43,635 nucleotides of DNA from Candidatus Dormiibacter inghamiae (GTDB lineage Bacteria > Chloroflexota > Dormibacteria > Dormibacterales > Dormibacteraceae): assembly GCA_016464825.1 (NCBI GenBank), contig JAEKNQ010000060.1, positions 1 through 43,635 on the forward strand. The letters run 5' to 3'. Both the position numbers and the translations under genes were made by a program. The notes under the pieces were generated by a model, which saw only the letters and a list, made by a program, of their open reading frames with translations, did not search any database and was not told where the DNA came from. Shown here piece by piece: positions 17,599 to 26,887 of this stretch. The stretch's first letter is position 1, and the number at the start of each line of letters is the position of its first letter.

Positions 17599-18438
17599 GC
17601 GGTGGCGGCTCGAAGGGGCCGGACTCTGACCCCGTCCTACCGCGAGCGGCTCTTTTGCGGTTGATCCTGAACTCAGCGGGCGCTCAGCGGGCGCTCAACG
17701 GGCGCGGACAACCAACCGTCTTGGCCGACTCACGGAAGGCGCTCGACCTGAAGGAATCTCGGCAGGCGCGTCGTGCCCAACCACTCGAATACCGAAGGCG
17801 GTCGGAAGGCGCCTTCCAGGCCGGGGACGCACGTCTTGGCGAGTCCTCCAACCTCACGATCTCGAACTCGGCGGGCGGTCGGCAGGCGGACAGAAGGCGG
17901 AGAGAAGGCGGCAACGTGCGATGAACGTGCCGTCCGGTCTTCAAGGGTGACTGGCTGAATACGCCGAGGATTAGGCTGCCGGCCCGCCTCCGGCTCCAAC
18001 GCGGGCCTTAGAGCGAGCCAGCGGGCGGTCAGCGGGCGCCCGTTTGAGTGAATGGTGCGCATGATTCCGCACCACCTCGTAACGCATCGTTCGCGACCGC
18101 CGCCGATCGTGTCGATCAGATGATGCACTTCGTCGCCGCGATCAGGGCCGCAGCTGACGGCCTCGTGTTCATCACGACCCATGCCGTCCATATGGCGGCA
18201 AGGCCGGCGGCCGAGTCGGCTCTCGGCGTCCTGCTGGTCTGGTTGCTTATCAAGTTGCGCGTCCCCGTCCGGTTCCTCGCTCGGCTGCGGCCAGATCAAG
18301 GTAGTGCGAATCGATCCGCCGGCAGAGAGCGCCTTCCGCCCGGAGGCGTGGGTGACGTTCCACCGCGCGATGGTCGGCATGTCCGCTCCCTGGTGGAAGC
18401 GCCCGACCCGCGGCCAGGCCTCCGTCGTCTACGAATTC
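17599..18438. other. Gene-poor interval with degenerate GGCGG-rich repeats
   Basis: No supported gene is seen. Open frames exist on both strands but lack domains. Short related motifs recur: CAGCGGGCGCT twice near 17680, GGCAGGCGGACAGAAGGCGG near 17880 and CAGCGGGCGGTCAGCGGGCG near 18020. A plus-strand frame from 18048 includes one possible membrane segment, but it runs straight into the recombinase remnant and is not convincing. Confidence 0.4.
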
Positions 18439-19628
18439 GTCATCCTCTCCGACAGCTCCCGGTCGGCCGAGAAGTTCATGCACGGGATCAAGGTCCTGAT
18501 GGCCAAGAACTACATCGACAACCTGGCCGAGGAGGTATCGAAGGGGCTCCGCGAGAAGGCCGAGCAGGGCATGTGGCCGTCCTTCGCACCCTTGGGCTAC
18601 CGGAATGTCAGCGTCGAGGACGGTCGCCGGGGGATCGAACCCGACCCCGAGCGAGCCCCGCTGATCGCCCAGCTCTTCGAGTGGTACTCGACCGGCGACT
18701 ACTCGCTGAAGGGCGTCGCCCAGAAAGCTCAACAGGCCGGCATCACCTTCCGCAAGAGCGGCGGGCCGCTGCCCACCCCGACGATCCACAAGATCCTTCG
18801 GCACCGGATCTATACCGGCGAGTTCTCCTGGAAGGGCCGCATCTATCCCGGCAAATACGAGCCGATCATTTCCAAGGACCTCTTCGAGCGCGTCCAGGAC
18901 GTGCTCGACGGGCGCGGGTAACTGGGTCCCAAGCGGCACCGGCACCGGTTCGCCTTCTCCGGGCTGATCCAATGCGGTCATTGCGGCTGCGCCCATGACT
19001 GCCGAGCTTCAGAAGGGCCGCTACGTCTACTACCGATGCACCGGCTACAAGGGCCGCGGCCCCGAGAAGTACGCCCGCGAGGAGACGATCGCCGAGCAGT
19101 TCGGCGACCTGCTGCGGGGACTCCACCTTGACCAGGATATACAGGAGTCCTCACGAAGGCGTTGCGGCAGAGCCACCAAGACGAGAAACGCTTCCACGAC
19201 GAGGCGCTCGCACGGCTCACCACCGAGTTCGATCAGCTTCAGAACCGGCTCGACACCAAGTACGTCGACAAGCTCGACAGCAAGATCAGCGAGTCCTTCT
19301 ACGAGCGCAAGGCCGGCGAGTGGCGGGCCGAGCAGGACCGGATCGCGGAGGCGATTCAGGATCACCGCCGCGCTGATCGGAGCTACGCAGACACTGGCGT
19401 CCGCCTCCTCGAACTCGCGAGCGGTGCCCACGCCGCGTTCATGAGTCAGGGAAGTGACGAAAGGCGCGAGCTCCTACAGCAGGTTGTTTCGAACTCCTCC
19501 TGGAAGAACGGCCGCCTCGCGGTCGAGCTGCACCAACCCTTCGATTTGATCTTGGAACGCGCTGCTCAGGCGAGGACGGCGGACGCGGACGACGCCACCA
19601 CGGGGGTCGTGAGGGCCGATTTGAAAAC
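18439..19628 (+). pseudogene. Large serine recombinase remnant, catalytic domain missing
   Basis: The decoded pieces match large serine recombinases from the linker onward: L-S-D-S-S-R-S-A-E-K-F-M-H-G-I-K, then the recombinase domain (Y-S-L-K-G-V-A, I-H-K-I-L-R-H-R-I-Y-T-G), the zinc ribbon (C-G-H-C-G-C with a later Y-R-C-T-G-Y-K-G) and a coiled-coil. The N-terminal resolvase domain with the nucleophilic serine is absent; sequence before about 18439 is unrelated. Inside the gene are an in-frame TAA at 18919-18921, one extra C near 18994 and one missing base near 19140. The reading frame has no stop of its own before tRNA-Ser and runs into it as G-G-E-G-G-I-R-T-L. It is the likely integrase of the element that entered here, now dead. 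Confidence 0.85.
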
Positions 19629-19720
19629 TGGCGGAGAGGGAGGGATTCGAACCCTCGAGGCGGTTGCCCGCCTACGGCATTTCCAGTGCCGCGCCCTCGA
19701 CCGGACTAGGCGACCTCTCC
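19629..19720 (-). tRNA. tRNA-Ser (anticodon GGA)
   Basis: On the minus strand the 7-bp acceptor stem GGAGAGG/CCTCTCC, anticodon loop CTGGAAA, a long variable arm typical of serine tRNAs, T-arm with GGTTCGAATCC and an encoded CCA (19629-19631) are all visible. It lies 21 bases after the 6-phosphogluconate dehydrogenase stop codon. The recombinase remnant on the opposite strand abuts its 3' end, so this is the probable attachment site of the neighbouring island. Confidence 0.95.
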
Positions 19721-19741
19721 TTCACGCTGCGACGTGTCAGT

Positions 19742-21178
19742 TTAGTCAGCCGCCTCCTCGCTGCCGTCCTGAGACCAGCGCGTGTGGAAGGCGCCGGGCC
19801 TGTCCAGCCGGCGATAGCCGTGGGCGCCGAAGTAGTCACGCAAGCCCTGGATCAGGTTGGCGGGGCTCCGCTCCCGGCGATAGCCGTCGTAGTACGCAAG
19901 GGCCGAGCTGAAGGCGGGCACAGGCACGCCCAACCCAACAGCTGCGCCCACCACCCGCCGCCAGGCTTCCTGCGCCTGGTTCACAGCGTCTCGGAAGTAA
20001 GGGGCCAGCAGCAGCTGAGGGAGCTCGCGGTCCTCGTCGTAGGCGGCTTTGATGCGGTCCAGGAAACGGGCGCGGATGATGCAGCCACCGCGCCAGATCG
20101 TCGCTATCTGACCCAGGTCCAACTCCCAGCCATACTCTCGGGCGGCCGCTGTCAGCTGCTCGAAGCCCTGCGCGTAGGCCACCACCTTGGAGGCGTAAAG
20201 CGCCGTTCGGATGTCCTCCACCAACCCCTCGGTCGCCCTGCCGGCGGGACCGCGCAGCACTCGCGCGGCGGCTAGCCGCTGCTTCTTCTGGGCCGACAGA
20301 GCACGGGCGAACACCGCCTCTGTGATGGCGGTGACAGGCACCCCCAGCTCCAGTGCTGACTGCGAGGACCAGCGGCCCGTGCCTTTCTGCTCCGCCTCGT
20401 CCACTATCACGTCGACCAGCGGCTGACCGCTGGTGTCGTCGACTTTGGCCAGCACTGCGGCGGTGATCTGGATCAGGTACGAGTCCAGGTCGCCCTCGTT
20501 CCACTGCTGGAAGATTCGGGACTGCTCGGTCGCGCTCAGGCCGAGACCTGAGCGCATGAGATCGTAGGCCTCGGCGATGAGCTGGATGTCGGCGTACTCG
20601 ATGCCGTTGTGCACCATCTTCACGTAGTGACCGGCGCCATCCGCACCGATGTAGGCGCAGCAGGGCACGCCCTCGACCTGAGCCGCGATCTGCCTGAACA
20701 CGGGCTCGACCCGCAGGTACGCCTCCCGGGTACCACCCGGCATGAGGCTGGGTCCGTGGAGAGCGCCCTCCTCCCCACCGGAGACGCCGCTGCCGAGGAA
20801 GCTCAAGCCCGCCGCCTCGAGCTCTCGCGCTCGACGCCGCGTGTCCTGGAAGAACGAGTTGCCACCGTCGATCAGGATGTCCCCTGGAGCCAGATGCGGC
20901 CGCAGCTCGGTGATCGCAGCGTCTACCGGCTCGCCCGCCTTGACCATGAGCAGGATGGGTCGCGGCCGCTCGATGCTGGCCACGAAATCCGACACGTCGC
21001 CGGCCGGGACGAACATCCCCTCCGTTCCGTGCTCGGCGATCAGCCGGTCGGTCCGCGCTCGAGTGCGGTTGTAGACGGCCACCGGCATGCCACGGCTCGC
21101 GATGTTTCGGGCCAGGTTCTGCCCCATCACCGCCAGGCCGAACACCCCGAAATTCGCCTCTGCCTGGCTGGCGCTCAC
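19742..21178 (-). CDS. gnd: 6-phosphogluconate dehydrogenase, long NADP-type
   Basis: Oxidatively decarboxylates 6-phosphogluconate to ribulose 5-phosphate. At 478 residues it has the length of the classical dimeric enzyme. G-L-A-V-M-G-Q-N-L is the dinucleotide-binding loop, and the second strand ends V-Y-N-R-T-R, the Asn-Arg-Thr pattern that binds the NADP phosphate. D-G-G-N-S-F-F, S-G-V-S-G-G-E-E-G-A and K-M-V-H-N-G-I-E-Y are the substrate and catalytic motifs. The C-terminus contains G-R-W-S-S-Q-S-A and the R-D-Y-F-G-A-H substrate-closing tail. It is the last gene of the pentose phosphate operon, and its start overlaps the rpiA stop by four bases. A second, shorter gnd lies in the same operon. 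Confidence 0.95.
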   Translation of the reverse strand: MSASQAEANFGVFGLAVMGQNLARNIASRGMPVAVYNRTRARTDRLIAEHGTEGMFVPAGDVSDFVASIERPRPILLMVKAGEPVDAAITELRPHLAPGDILIDGGNSFFQDTRRRARELEAAGLSFLGSGVSGGEEGALHGPSLMPGGTREAYLRVEPVFRQIAAQVEGVPCCAYIGADGAGHYVKMVHNGIEYADIQLIAEAYDLMRSGLGLSATEQSRIFQQWNEGDLDSYLIQITAAVLAKVDDTSGQPLVDVIVDEAEQKGTGRWSSQSALELGVPVTAITEAVFARALSAQKKQRLAAARVLRGPAGRATEGLVEDIRTALYASKVVAYAQGFEQLTAAAREYGWELDLGQIATIWRGGCIIRARFLDRIKAAYDEDRELPQLLLAPYFRDAVNQAQEAWRRVVGAAVGLGVPVPAFSSALAYYDGYRRERSPANLIQGLRDYFGAHGYRRLDRPGAFHTRWSQDGSEEAAD

Positions 21179-21870
21179 GCCAGAGACCCCAGGATCTGCA
21201 GGCCGCCAGGACCGGCCACTATTGCCGCCTGGGTGAGGCCGCAGAACAGGCCGTGCTCGATGACGCCGGGCACGGACTTGAGGAGTGCTGCCGTTTGCTC
21301 GGGTTGCTTCAGTCCGCCCGCAAAACTGAGGTCGAGGATGAGGTTTCCATTGTCAGTCAGATATGGCTGTTCGGTACCCCCGCGGAGCAGCCAGCTCGCG
21401 CCCAGCGCCTCCAGCCGGCGTGCGGTCTGCGGCCAGAGAAAGGGCGCCACCTCGACAGGTACCACTCCCCGCCCGAGCCGATCAACCAGCTTGCTGGCGT
21501 CGGCGATGACCACGAAGCGCTCCGTGTTGAGTGCCACCAGCTTCTCGCGGAACATGGCTCCGCCGCGCCCCTTGACAAGGCTCAGGTCGGGAGCGATCTC
21601 GTCCGCGCCGTCGACTGCCAGGTCCAGCGACCGGGAAAGGGGCGCCTCGACTGGCAGCATCTTCACCCCTGCCTCACGAGCCAGCTCAGCGCTTGCCAGA
21701 GACGTGGCCAGACCCCGCAGGTGAAAGCCTCGCGCAGTGAGGTCCCGCAAGCCTGTGATGAAGTGGTGGGCTGTCGAACCGGTGCCCAGGCCCAGCAGCA
21801 TTCCGTCTCCGACGAGCGCCAGGGCGCGCTCGGCGGCCGCACGCTTCCAGCGCTCGGGCTCAGCCTCCAC
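21175..21870 (-). CDS. rpiA: Ribose-5-phosphate isomerase A
   Basis: Interconverts ribulose 5-phosphate and ribose 5-phosphate. The 231-residue protein has the RpiA signatures G-L-G-T-G-S-T-A-H-H-F, D-G-A-D-E-I-A-P-D and K-G-R-G-G-A-M-F-R-E-K, the last including the catalytic Glu and Lys region. Length and order are normal. The start is GTG at 21870 and overlaps the rpe stop by 11 bases. Its product is the direct precursor for nucleotide synthesis and for transketolase, encoded in the same operon. Confidence 0.96.
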   Translation of the reverse strand: MEAEPERWKRAAAERALALVGDGMLLGLGTGSTAHHFITGLRDLTARGFHLRGLATSLASAELAREAGVKMLPVEAPLSRSLDLAVDGADEIAPDLSLVKGRGGAMFREKLVALNTERFVVIADASKLVDRLGRGVVPVEVAPFLWPQTARRLEALGASWLLRGGTEQPYLTDNGNLILDLSFAGGLKQPEQTAALLKSVPGVIEHGLFCGLTQAAIVAGPGGLQILGSLA

Positions 21871-22510
21871 AGGCCCTGCGCAGCTCCCGGATGCCTGCCG
21901 TCAGCCCTTCGGGATGGCCGAACACCGAGGTGCCCGCGACCAGCAAGGTGGCACCCGCGGCGGCGCACAGCGGCGCGCTGGCGGTGTCAATGCCGCCATC
22001 CACCTCGATCTCAACGTTGGGCGCCAGATCCCGGACCCGACCGATCTTGGCAGGGCTGGAGCCGATGAAGCGCTGGCCGCCAAAGCCAGGTTCCACAGTC
22101 ATGACGAGAACCATGGATACGAGGTCCACCAGCTCCCGCAACATCTCCACAGGAGTGCCGGGGTTCAGCACCAGACCGGGCTCTGAACCCGCTTCCCGGA
22201 TGGCCGTGAGAGTCCTGTAGAGCGAGGTGGTGGACTCGACCTGTACCAGTATGTAGTCGGCGGCGGCCGAGGCGAAGGAGCTCACGTACTGCTCGGGCCG
22301 CTCCACCATCAGGTGCGCTTCCACTGTCAGTCCTGGCGCCGCTCGCTTAACAGCTCTCACCACATCCGGGCCGAAGGTGAGGTTCGGCACGAAGTGGCCG
22401 TCCATCACATCGACCTGCACCCGCTCGCAGCCGGCTGCGTGTACCTCTCGCACCTGCTCCCCCAGCCGCGCCAGGTCAGCGGCCAGGATGGAGGGGACGA
22501 TCTGGATCAA
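21860..22510 (-). CDS. rpe: Ribulose-phosphate 3-epimerase, TTG start
   Basis: A TIM-barrel epimerase converting ribulose 5-phosphate to xylulose 5-phosphate. Signatures are I-V-P-S-I-L-A-A-D at the start, V-D-V-M-D-G-H-F-V-P-N-L-T-F-G (metal-binding His and Asp), M-T-V-E-P-G-F-G-G-Q-R-F and V-D-G-G-I near the end. The start is TTG at 22508-22510, overlapping the pgl stop codon (TTGA). A longer in-frame reading to 23212 exists, but its extra part is out-of-frame translation of pgl and is not real. The mature length is 216 residues, which is usual. Confidence 0.95.
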   Translation of the reverse strand: MIQIVPSILAADLARLGEQVREVHAAGCERVQVDVMDGHFVPNLTFGPDVVRAVKRAAPGLTVEAHLMVERPEQYVSSFASAAADYILVQVESTTSLYRTLTAIREAGSEPGLVLNPGTPVEMLRELVDLVSMVLVMTVEPGFGGQRFIGSSPAKIGRVRDLAPNVEIEVDGGIDTASAPLCAAAGATLLVAGTSVFGHPEGLTAGIRELRRACGG

Positions 22511-23160
22511 GCGCTGCTCAGCTCGCCGGCGGCGGCCCGATCCACCATGTACTCGGCAGTGGGGATGAGGCCGGCCGGCACCTCTCCTCTGGCTGCCCGG
22601 GCGAGCGCCTCGCTCTTGTCGCCCCCGGTGATCAGGAACACTGTGCGCCCTGCTCTGCGCAGTGTCTCCAGACCCAGGCTGACGCGGTCGGGCGGTGGTT
22701 TGGGCGCGCCATGCACGGCCACGACGCTGGCCCCGCTCTGGAGGGCGGGGCTGCCCGGGAAGAGCGAGGCCGTATGGCCGTCGGGGCCCATGCCGAGCAG
22801 GACCAGGTCCAGCGGCGCCAGGCCGTCGACCACCTTGGCGTAAGCGGCGGCAGCCTCCTCCGCCCCCAGCTCGGCAGCCATTCGGTGCACAGTGGCGGGC
22901 TGCACTCGATCCAGCAGCGAGCGGCGGGCCATGAGATAGTTGCTCTCGGGGTGTTCCGGCGGCACGCAGCGCTCGTCGCCGAAGAGGATGGTGACCCGAC
23001 CCCAGCTGACCGGCGCCTCGGCCAGGATCTGGTAGCAGCGGGCCGGCGTCGAACCCCCCGCCAGCACCAGCGTGCGAGCTCCGCCTTGGATCGCCGCCGC
23101 CACCAGTCTGGCCCCAGCGCGAGCGACAGCCTCGGCGTCGTCTTGGACCTGGAGATTCAT
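22507..23160 (-). CDS. pgl: 6-phosphogluconolactonase
   Basis: Hydrolyses 6-phosphogluconolactone to 6-phosphogluconate, linking the G6PDH and 6PGDH steps. The 217-residue protein belongs to the NagB/SugarP-isomerase-like family. It has L-A-G-G-S-T-P, F-G-D-E-R-C-V-P-P-E-H-P-E-S-N-Y and L-G-M-G-P-D-G-H-T-A-S-L-F-P, which includes the catalytic His. The ATG overlaps the opcA stop by four bases and its stop overlaps the rpe start, so translation of the three genes is probably coupled. Confidence 0.96.
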   Translation of the reverse strand: MNLQVQDDAEAVARAGARLVAAAIQGGARTLVLAGGSTPARCYQILAEAPVSWGRVTILFGDERCVPPEHPESNYLMARRSLLDRVQPATVHRMAAELGAEEAAAAYAKVVDGLAPLDLVLLGMGPDGHTASLFPGSPALQSGASVVAVHGAPKPPPDRVSLGLETLRRAGRTVFLITGGDKSEALARAARGEVPAGLIPTAEYMVDRAAAGELSSA

Positions 23161-24332
23161 CGGAGCCCGTCCTGCAGCTCTGCCGCCGCCGACAGCGAGC
23201 GCATGAAGACACGGTCTCGCCGGGCTACTGCCAGGGCCTGAACCAGGAGTTCCGACTCATCCTGCGGCGGCAGTGCCAACCGCTGCCGGATGGCCGGCTG
23301 GCCGGCCAGCTCGATGGTCATGTGAGCGTGGTCGTCCCGCTCCGGGTGCAGCTCGATGGTGTTGAGACAGCGGAGACCGCCGCTTTCCGCCTCCAGGCGA
23401 AGCCTCGTCGCCGTTCCCCTGGGCAGCGTCGTCCGGCCCGAGGAGCGCAGGGCCACCGGGATCAAAGCCCCGCCGGGCGCCTCGTAGATGGCGTCAGCGT
23501 GCTCGTCGGTCACCGCCGCTGCCCGCAGCAATCGCCAGCCCAGGGCGCCGGCGATCCAGCCGGTGAGCAGCGAGCCTCCCACCCACGCTGCCTGCCCCTC
23601 TCCTGCGCAGTCGATGTCGAACCGCCCAATGCCGCCCAGCAGAACCCGTCGCTCGGGTGGCGAGAAGAACTGGCTGAGACTTTCCCGCCAGGGCCGCTGC
23701 CGCGACCAGTGAAGGTCAGCGAAGCCTATCCGGCCGCCGAGCCGATCAGCCAGGCCGGCGAACTCCAAAAAGGCAGTGGCCGGCTTCTCAAAACCTGCCG
23801 AATCCACTATCAGCACGTCGCAGATGGCGAGAGCGTTGCGCAAGCCGCGCTCGCCCAGCGGGGGAGTCCCCGCCCACCAGAGGTACGTCGGCACGTCGGC
23901 GGCCAGCAGTGGCTCGACAAAGCTCGCCAGATGGTCGGCCGCGGGGCCGCTCACCGCCAGGTAGATCTGCTCCCGCTGGATGGTCTCGCCGCGGACCAGC
24001 TGATGGGCTTCGGTAACTATCTCCGCGTCCAGATTGGGGCGGTCCTTCTCCCCCGCCCGACGGATGACGACCGCGCGCAGAGGATGGCTGGCAGCCATCC
24101 TCTCCACCACCTCCTGCGTCTCTTCGGCCCGCGCCTGGGAACCTACGCAGACGACTAGGTTCATGACGCTGTTGCGGGGGTGAGGGTGGCCCTGGTCCTC
24201 TGCTTCCGTGTGCGAGATGTCGTGATGGAGCTCGGACAAATGGCTCAGCACTTCGCCGAGCGTGACACCCTTACCGCTCCAGCGGCGCTCACGGACCCTG
24301 TCGCTGTGGAGCTTGGCTACGGACGATGCCAT
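23157..24332 (-). CDS. opcA: Glucose-6-phosphate dehydrogenase assembly protein OpcA
   Basis: OpcA is an accessory factor that activates or assembles glucose-6-phosphate dehydrogenase in cyanobacteria and actinobacteria. Family features in this 391-residue protein are M-N-L-V-V-C near residue 57, V-A-G-P-style loops, the conserved P-T-Y-L-W-W-A-G (about 150) and the D-S-A-G-F segment followed by [10 protein letters not shown]. It lies directly after zwf with a 16-base overlap, the usual order, and before pgl with a 4-base overlap. Its presence supports an actinobacterial or cyanobacterial-type G6PDH system rather than a proteobacterial one. Confidence 0.93.
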   Translation of the reverse strand: MASSVAKLHSDRVRERRWSGKGVTLGEVLSHLSELHHDISHTEAEDQGHPHPRNSVMNLVVCVGSQARAEETQEVVERMAASHPLRAVVIRRAGEKDRPNLDAEIVTEAHQLVRGETIQREQIYLAVSGPAADHLASFVEPLLAADVPTYLWWAGTPPLGERGLRNALAICDVLIVDSAGFEKPATAFLEFAGLADRLGGRIGFADLHWSRQRPWRESLSQFFSPPERRVLLGGIGRFDIDCAGEGQAAWVGGSLLTGWIAGALGWRLLRAAAVTDEHADAIYEAPGGALIPVALRSSGRTTLPRGTATRLRLEAESGGLRCLNTIELHPERDDHAHMTIELAGQPAIRQRLALPPQDESELLVQALAVARRDRVFMRSLSAAAELQDGLR

Positions 24333-25945
24333 TCGCGCCCGTCACCTGCCAGCAGCAGATCCGAGGCCAAGGGACCCCAGCTGCCGGCGGCGTAGGTCTG
24401 GAGCGGTGGCTCGTGCGTTCGCCAGCCGTCCTCGATCGGGTCGATCAAGCTCCAGGCGGTCTCCACCTCGTCAGAGCGGGTGAAGAGTGTGGGGTCGCCC
24501 AGCATGCAGTCGACCAGGAGGCGCTCGTAGGCATCGGGCGCGTCATCCAGAAACGAGGTGGTGTAGAGGAAGTCCATGTTGACGCTGCGAATGACGAGCC
24601 CAGCGGTGGGCACCTTCGCCCCAAAGCGCAGCGAGATCCCCTCTTCCGGCTGGATCCTGAGCACTATGGCATTGGGCTCCAACTCACGGCTTGCCTCGCG
24701 GCCAAAGGTGAGGTGCGGCGGCCGCTTGAACTGCACCCGGATCTCCGTCACCTGCTTCGGCAGCCGCTTGCCGGCCCGCAGGTAAAACGGCACTCCCGCC
24801 CAACGCCAGTTGTCGATCTGGAGCTTGATGGCTGCGTAGGTCTCGGTCTCGGAATCCCTGGCGACGCTGTTCTCGTCGCGGTAGCCCGACACCTCCTCGC
24901 CCAGCACCCAGCCCTTCTCGTACTGCGCTCTCACGGTTTGCGTGCTCACGTCCTCGGGGCTGAGCGGCCGCACGGCCCGCAGCACCTTCACCTTCTCATC
25001 CCGTACAGCCGTCGACTCGAACGCGACAGGAGCCTCCATGGCCACCAGCGTCAGCAGCTGCAAAGCATGGTTCTGGACAATGTCGCGGAGGGCTCCGGCG
25101 CGATCGTAGTAGGCGCCGCGGTTCTCGACCCCGAGCGGCTCAGCGACAGTGATCTGCACATGGTCCACGAGTTGGCAGTTCCAGACAGGTTCGAAGATGG
25201 AGTTGGCAAAGCGAAAGGCGAGGATGTTCTGGACTGTCTCCTTGCCGAGGTAGTGATCGATGCGGTAGAGGCTCTCCTCGGGAAAGACGCTGCGCAGAGT
25301 CTGGCCCAGCTCGCGGGCTGAGCGGAGGTCGGTTCCAAAAGGCTTCTCGACGATGATCCGGCGGTAGCCGGCGCCGCGGTTCAGACCCTGCGTCTTGAGC
25401 TGATTGGCGATCATGCCGTATGTCGGCGGCGGCGTGGCGCAGTAGAACACGACGTTGCCCCCCGTGTGGCGCGCCTTGTCGAGCTCTGCCAGCCGCTTCG
25501 CCAGAGCCTTGAAGTCGTCAGCCTTGCCGAAGTCCACAGGCACGTACTCCAGATCCTTGGCGAAATCCTTGATCGCCTCCTTGTCGGCCGGCTGAGTCCG
25601 GGAATACTCGGCGATGGTGTCGATCGCCAGCTTGCGAAAGGCGTTGCTGTCCAGCTTGTCGATGGCGGCGCCGACGAGCGCGAAGCCGGCCGGCAGGAGC
25701 CGGTTGCGGTGCAGGTTGTACAGCGCTGGCAGCAGCTTGCGATGACTCAGATCGCCGGTCGCGCCGAAGATGACCATCAGCGCCGGGGCCGCGGAGCGAT
25801 ACTCACTCAGACCTGCCGCCAGCCGGTTCTCAGGCAACTCCTCCGCTCGGCTGACAGGCGCGCTCAGCTGGCCGTCGGCCCGACCGCCATTCGACTCGGC
25901 TCCCTTACCGGGCTTTTTGGTTCGCGGTCGGGTCTTCCCCTTCAC
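24317..25945 (-). CDS. zwf: Glucose-6-phosphate dehydrogenase
   Basis: Catalyses the first step of the oxidative pentose phosphate pathway. Nucleotide-binding motif [11 protein letters not shown] begins near residue 60. The active-site motif R-I-D-H-Y-L-G-K and E-K-P-F-G-T-D are present. At 542 residues it is slightly long because of about 50 polar, Lys/Arg-rich N-terminal residues. The start is GTG, overlapping the short gnd stop as GTGA; an internal start after the extension cannot be excluded. Its stop lies 16 bases inside opcA. Confidence 0.96.
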   Translation of the reverse strand: MKGKTRPRTKKPGKGAESNGGRADGQLSAPVSRAEELPENRLAAGLSEYRSAAPALMVIFGATGDLSHRKLLPALYNLHRNRLLPAGFALVGAAIDKLDSNAFRKLAIDTIAEYSRTQPADKEAIKDFAKDLEYVPVDFGKADDFKALAKRLAELDKARHTGGNVVFYCATPPPTYGMIANQLKTQGLNRGAGYRRIIVEKPFGTDLRSARELGQTLRSVFPEESLYRIDHYLGKETVQNILAFRFANSIFEPVWNCQLVDHVQITVAEPLGVENRGAYYDRAGALRDIVQNHALQLLTLVAMEAPVAFESTAVRDEKVKVLRAVRPLSPEDVSTQTVRAQYEKGWVLGEEVSGYRDENSVARDSETETYAAIKLQIDNWRWAGVPFYLRAGKRLPKQVTEIRVQFKRPPHLTFGREASRELEPNAIVLRIQPEEGISLRFGAKVPTAGLVIRSVNMDFLYTTSFLDDAPDAYERLLVDCMLGDPTLFTRSDEVETAWSLIDPIEDGWRTHEPPLQTYAAGSWGPLASDLLLAGDGREWHRP

Positions 25946-26856
25946 GGCCGCGTCGACTTCACCGCGTGCCCGCCGAACTGGTTTCGCATCATGGCCAGCA
26001 TGCGGTCGGAGAAAGTGTCCTCCAGCCGGCTGCGGAATCTCTCGTAAAGCGCCATCGTAATGGTCGGCGAGGGAACCGCCTGCTCGACAGCTGCCAGCAC
26101 AGTCCAGCGGCCCTCACCGGTGTCCTCGACATAGCCCTTGATGCCCTCCAGACCGGGGTCCTTGGCCAGCCCGTCCGCGATCAGATCCAGCAGCCACGAG
26201 CGCACCACGCTGCCCTCCCGCCAGGCTTCGGCGATCGCTCCCATGTCCATGCCGGGGAAGTGCTCGGCGGCCTGCATTATGTGAAAGCCCTCCGCATACG
26301 CCTGCATCAGCGCGTACTCGATGCCGTTGTGCACCATCTTGACGAAGTGCCCCGAGCCCTCCGGACCTGTATGAACCAGGCCGCCGCCCTCCGGCGCCAG
26401 AGCCTGGAAGATCGGCTCGCAGTGCTGGTAGGCGTCGTCGCGGCCACCAATCATCAGGCTGTAGCCGTTCTGCAAGCCCCAGATGCCGCCCGAGGTGCCG
26501 GCGTCGAGGTACCTCAGACCCCGCTCCTTCAGCACTTCGGCATCCTGCATCGCCAGCTTCCAGTTGGTGTTGCCGCCGTCGATGACCACGTCACCCTGGT
26601 GCCCCAGCTCGGAGAGCTTCTTGATGGTCTGGGAGGTGGGGTCGCCGGCCGGCACCATCACCCAGAAGATCCGCGGTGTCTCCCGAAGCTTGTCGGCCAG
26701 CTCCTCCAAGCTGCCGGCCCCTTCCGCTCCGCCTTCCACCGCCTTCTGGACAGCCTCTTGCGAGTGGTCGAAGGCAACCACCTGATGTCCGTGGCGGAGG
26801 AGCCGCGTGACCATGTTGCCGCCCATCCGGCCGAGGCCGATCATGCCTATCTGCAT
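25942..26856 (-). CDS. gnd: 6-phosphogluconate dehydrogenase, short NAD-type
   Basis: A second, 304-residue 6-phosphogluconate dehydrogenase of the short family seen in GntZ-like and Gluconobacter-type enzymes. The Rossmann loop is G-L-G-R-M-G-G-N, and the second strand ends V-V-A-F-D-H-S: an Asp at this place normally selects NAD over NADP. Catalytic motifs [16 protein letters not shown] and K-M-V-H-N-G-I-E-Y are intact. It shares little beyond these motifs with the 478-residue enzyme at 19742, so it is a separate family member and not a recent duplicate. The 31-base gap to tal-pgi carries AAGGAGCGCAA upstream of the ATG. Confidence 0.93.
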   Translation of the reverse strand: MQIGMIGLGRMGGNMVTRLLRHGHQVVAFDHSQEAVQKAVEGGAEGAGSLEELADKLRETPRIFWVMVPAGDPTSQTIKKLSELGHQGDVVIDGGNTNWKLAMQDAEVLKERGLRYLDAGTSGGIWGLQNGYSLMIGGRDDAYQHCEPIFQALAPEGGGLVHTGPEGSGHFVKMVHNGIEYALMQAYAEGFHIMQAAEHFPGMDMGAIAEAWREGSVVRSWLLDLIADGLAKDPGLEGIKGYVEDTGEGRWTVLAAVEQAVPSPTITMALYERFRSRLEDTFSDRMLAMMRNQFGGHAVKSTRP

Positions 26857-26887
26857 AGTTGCGCTCCTTTGGGAAGTGAGTTCGGGA

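Noticed and set aside
17574..17924. A 116-residue plus-strand frame before the recombinase.
   Set aside because: Composition follows the GGCGG repeats and no start signal or domain is seen.
21860..23212. A 450-residue reading frame ending as ribulose-phosphate epimerase.
   Set aside because: Its first 230 residues are an out-of-frame reading of pgl, rich in Arg and Gly. The epimerase starts at TTG 22510.
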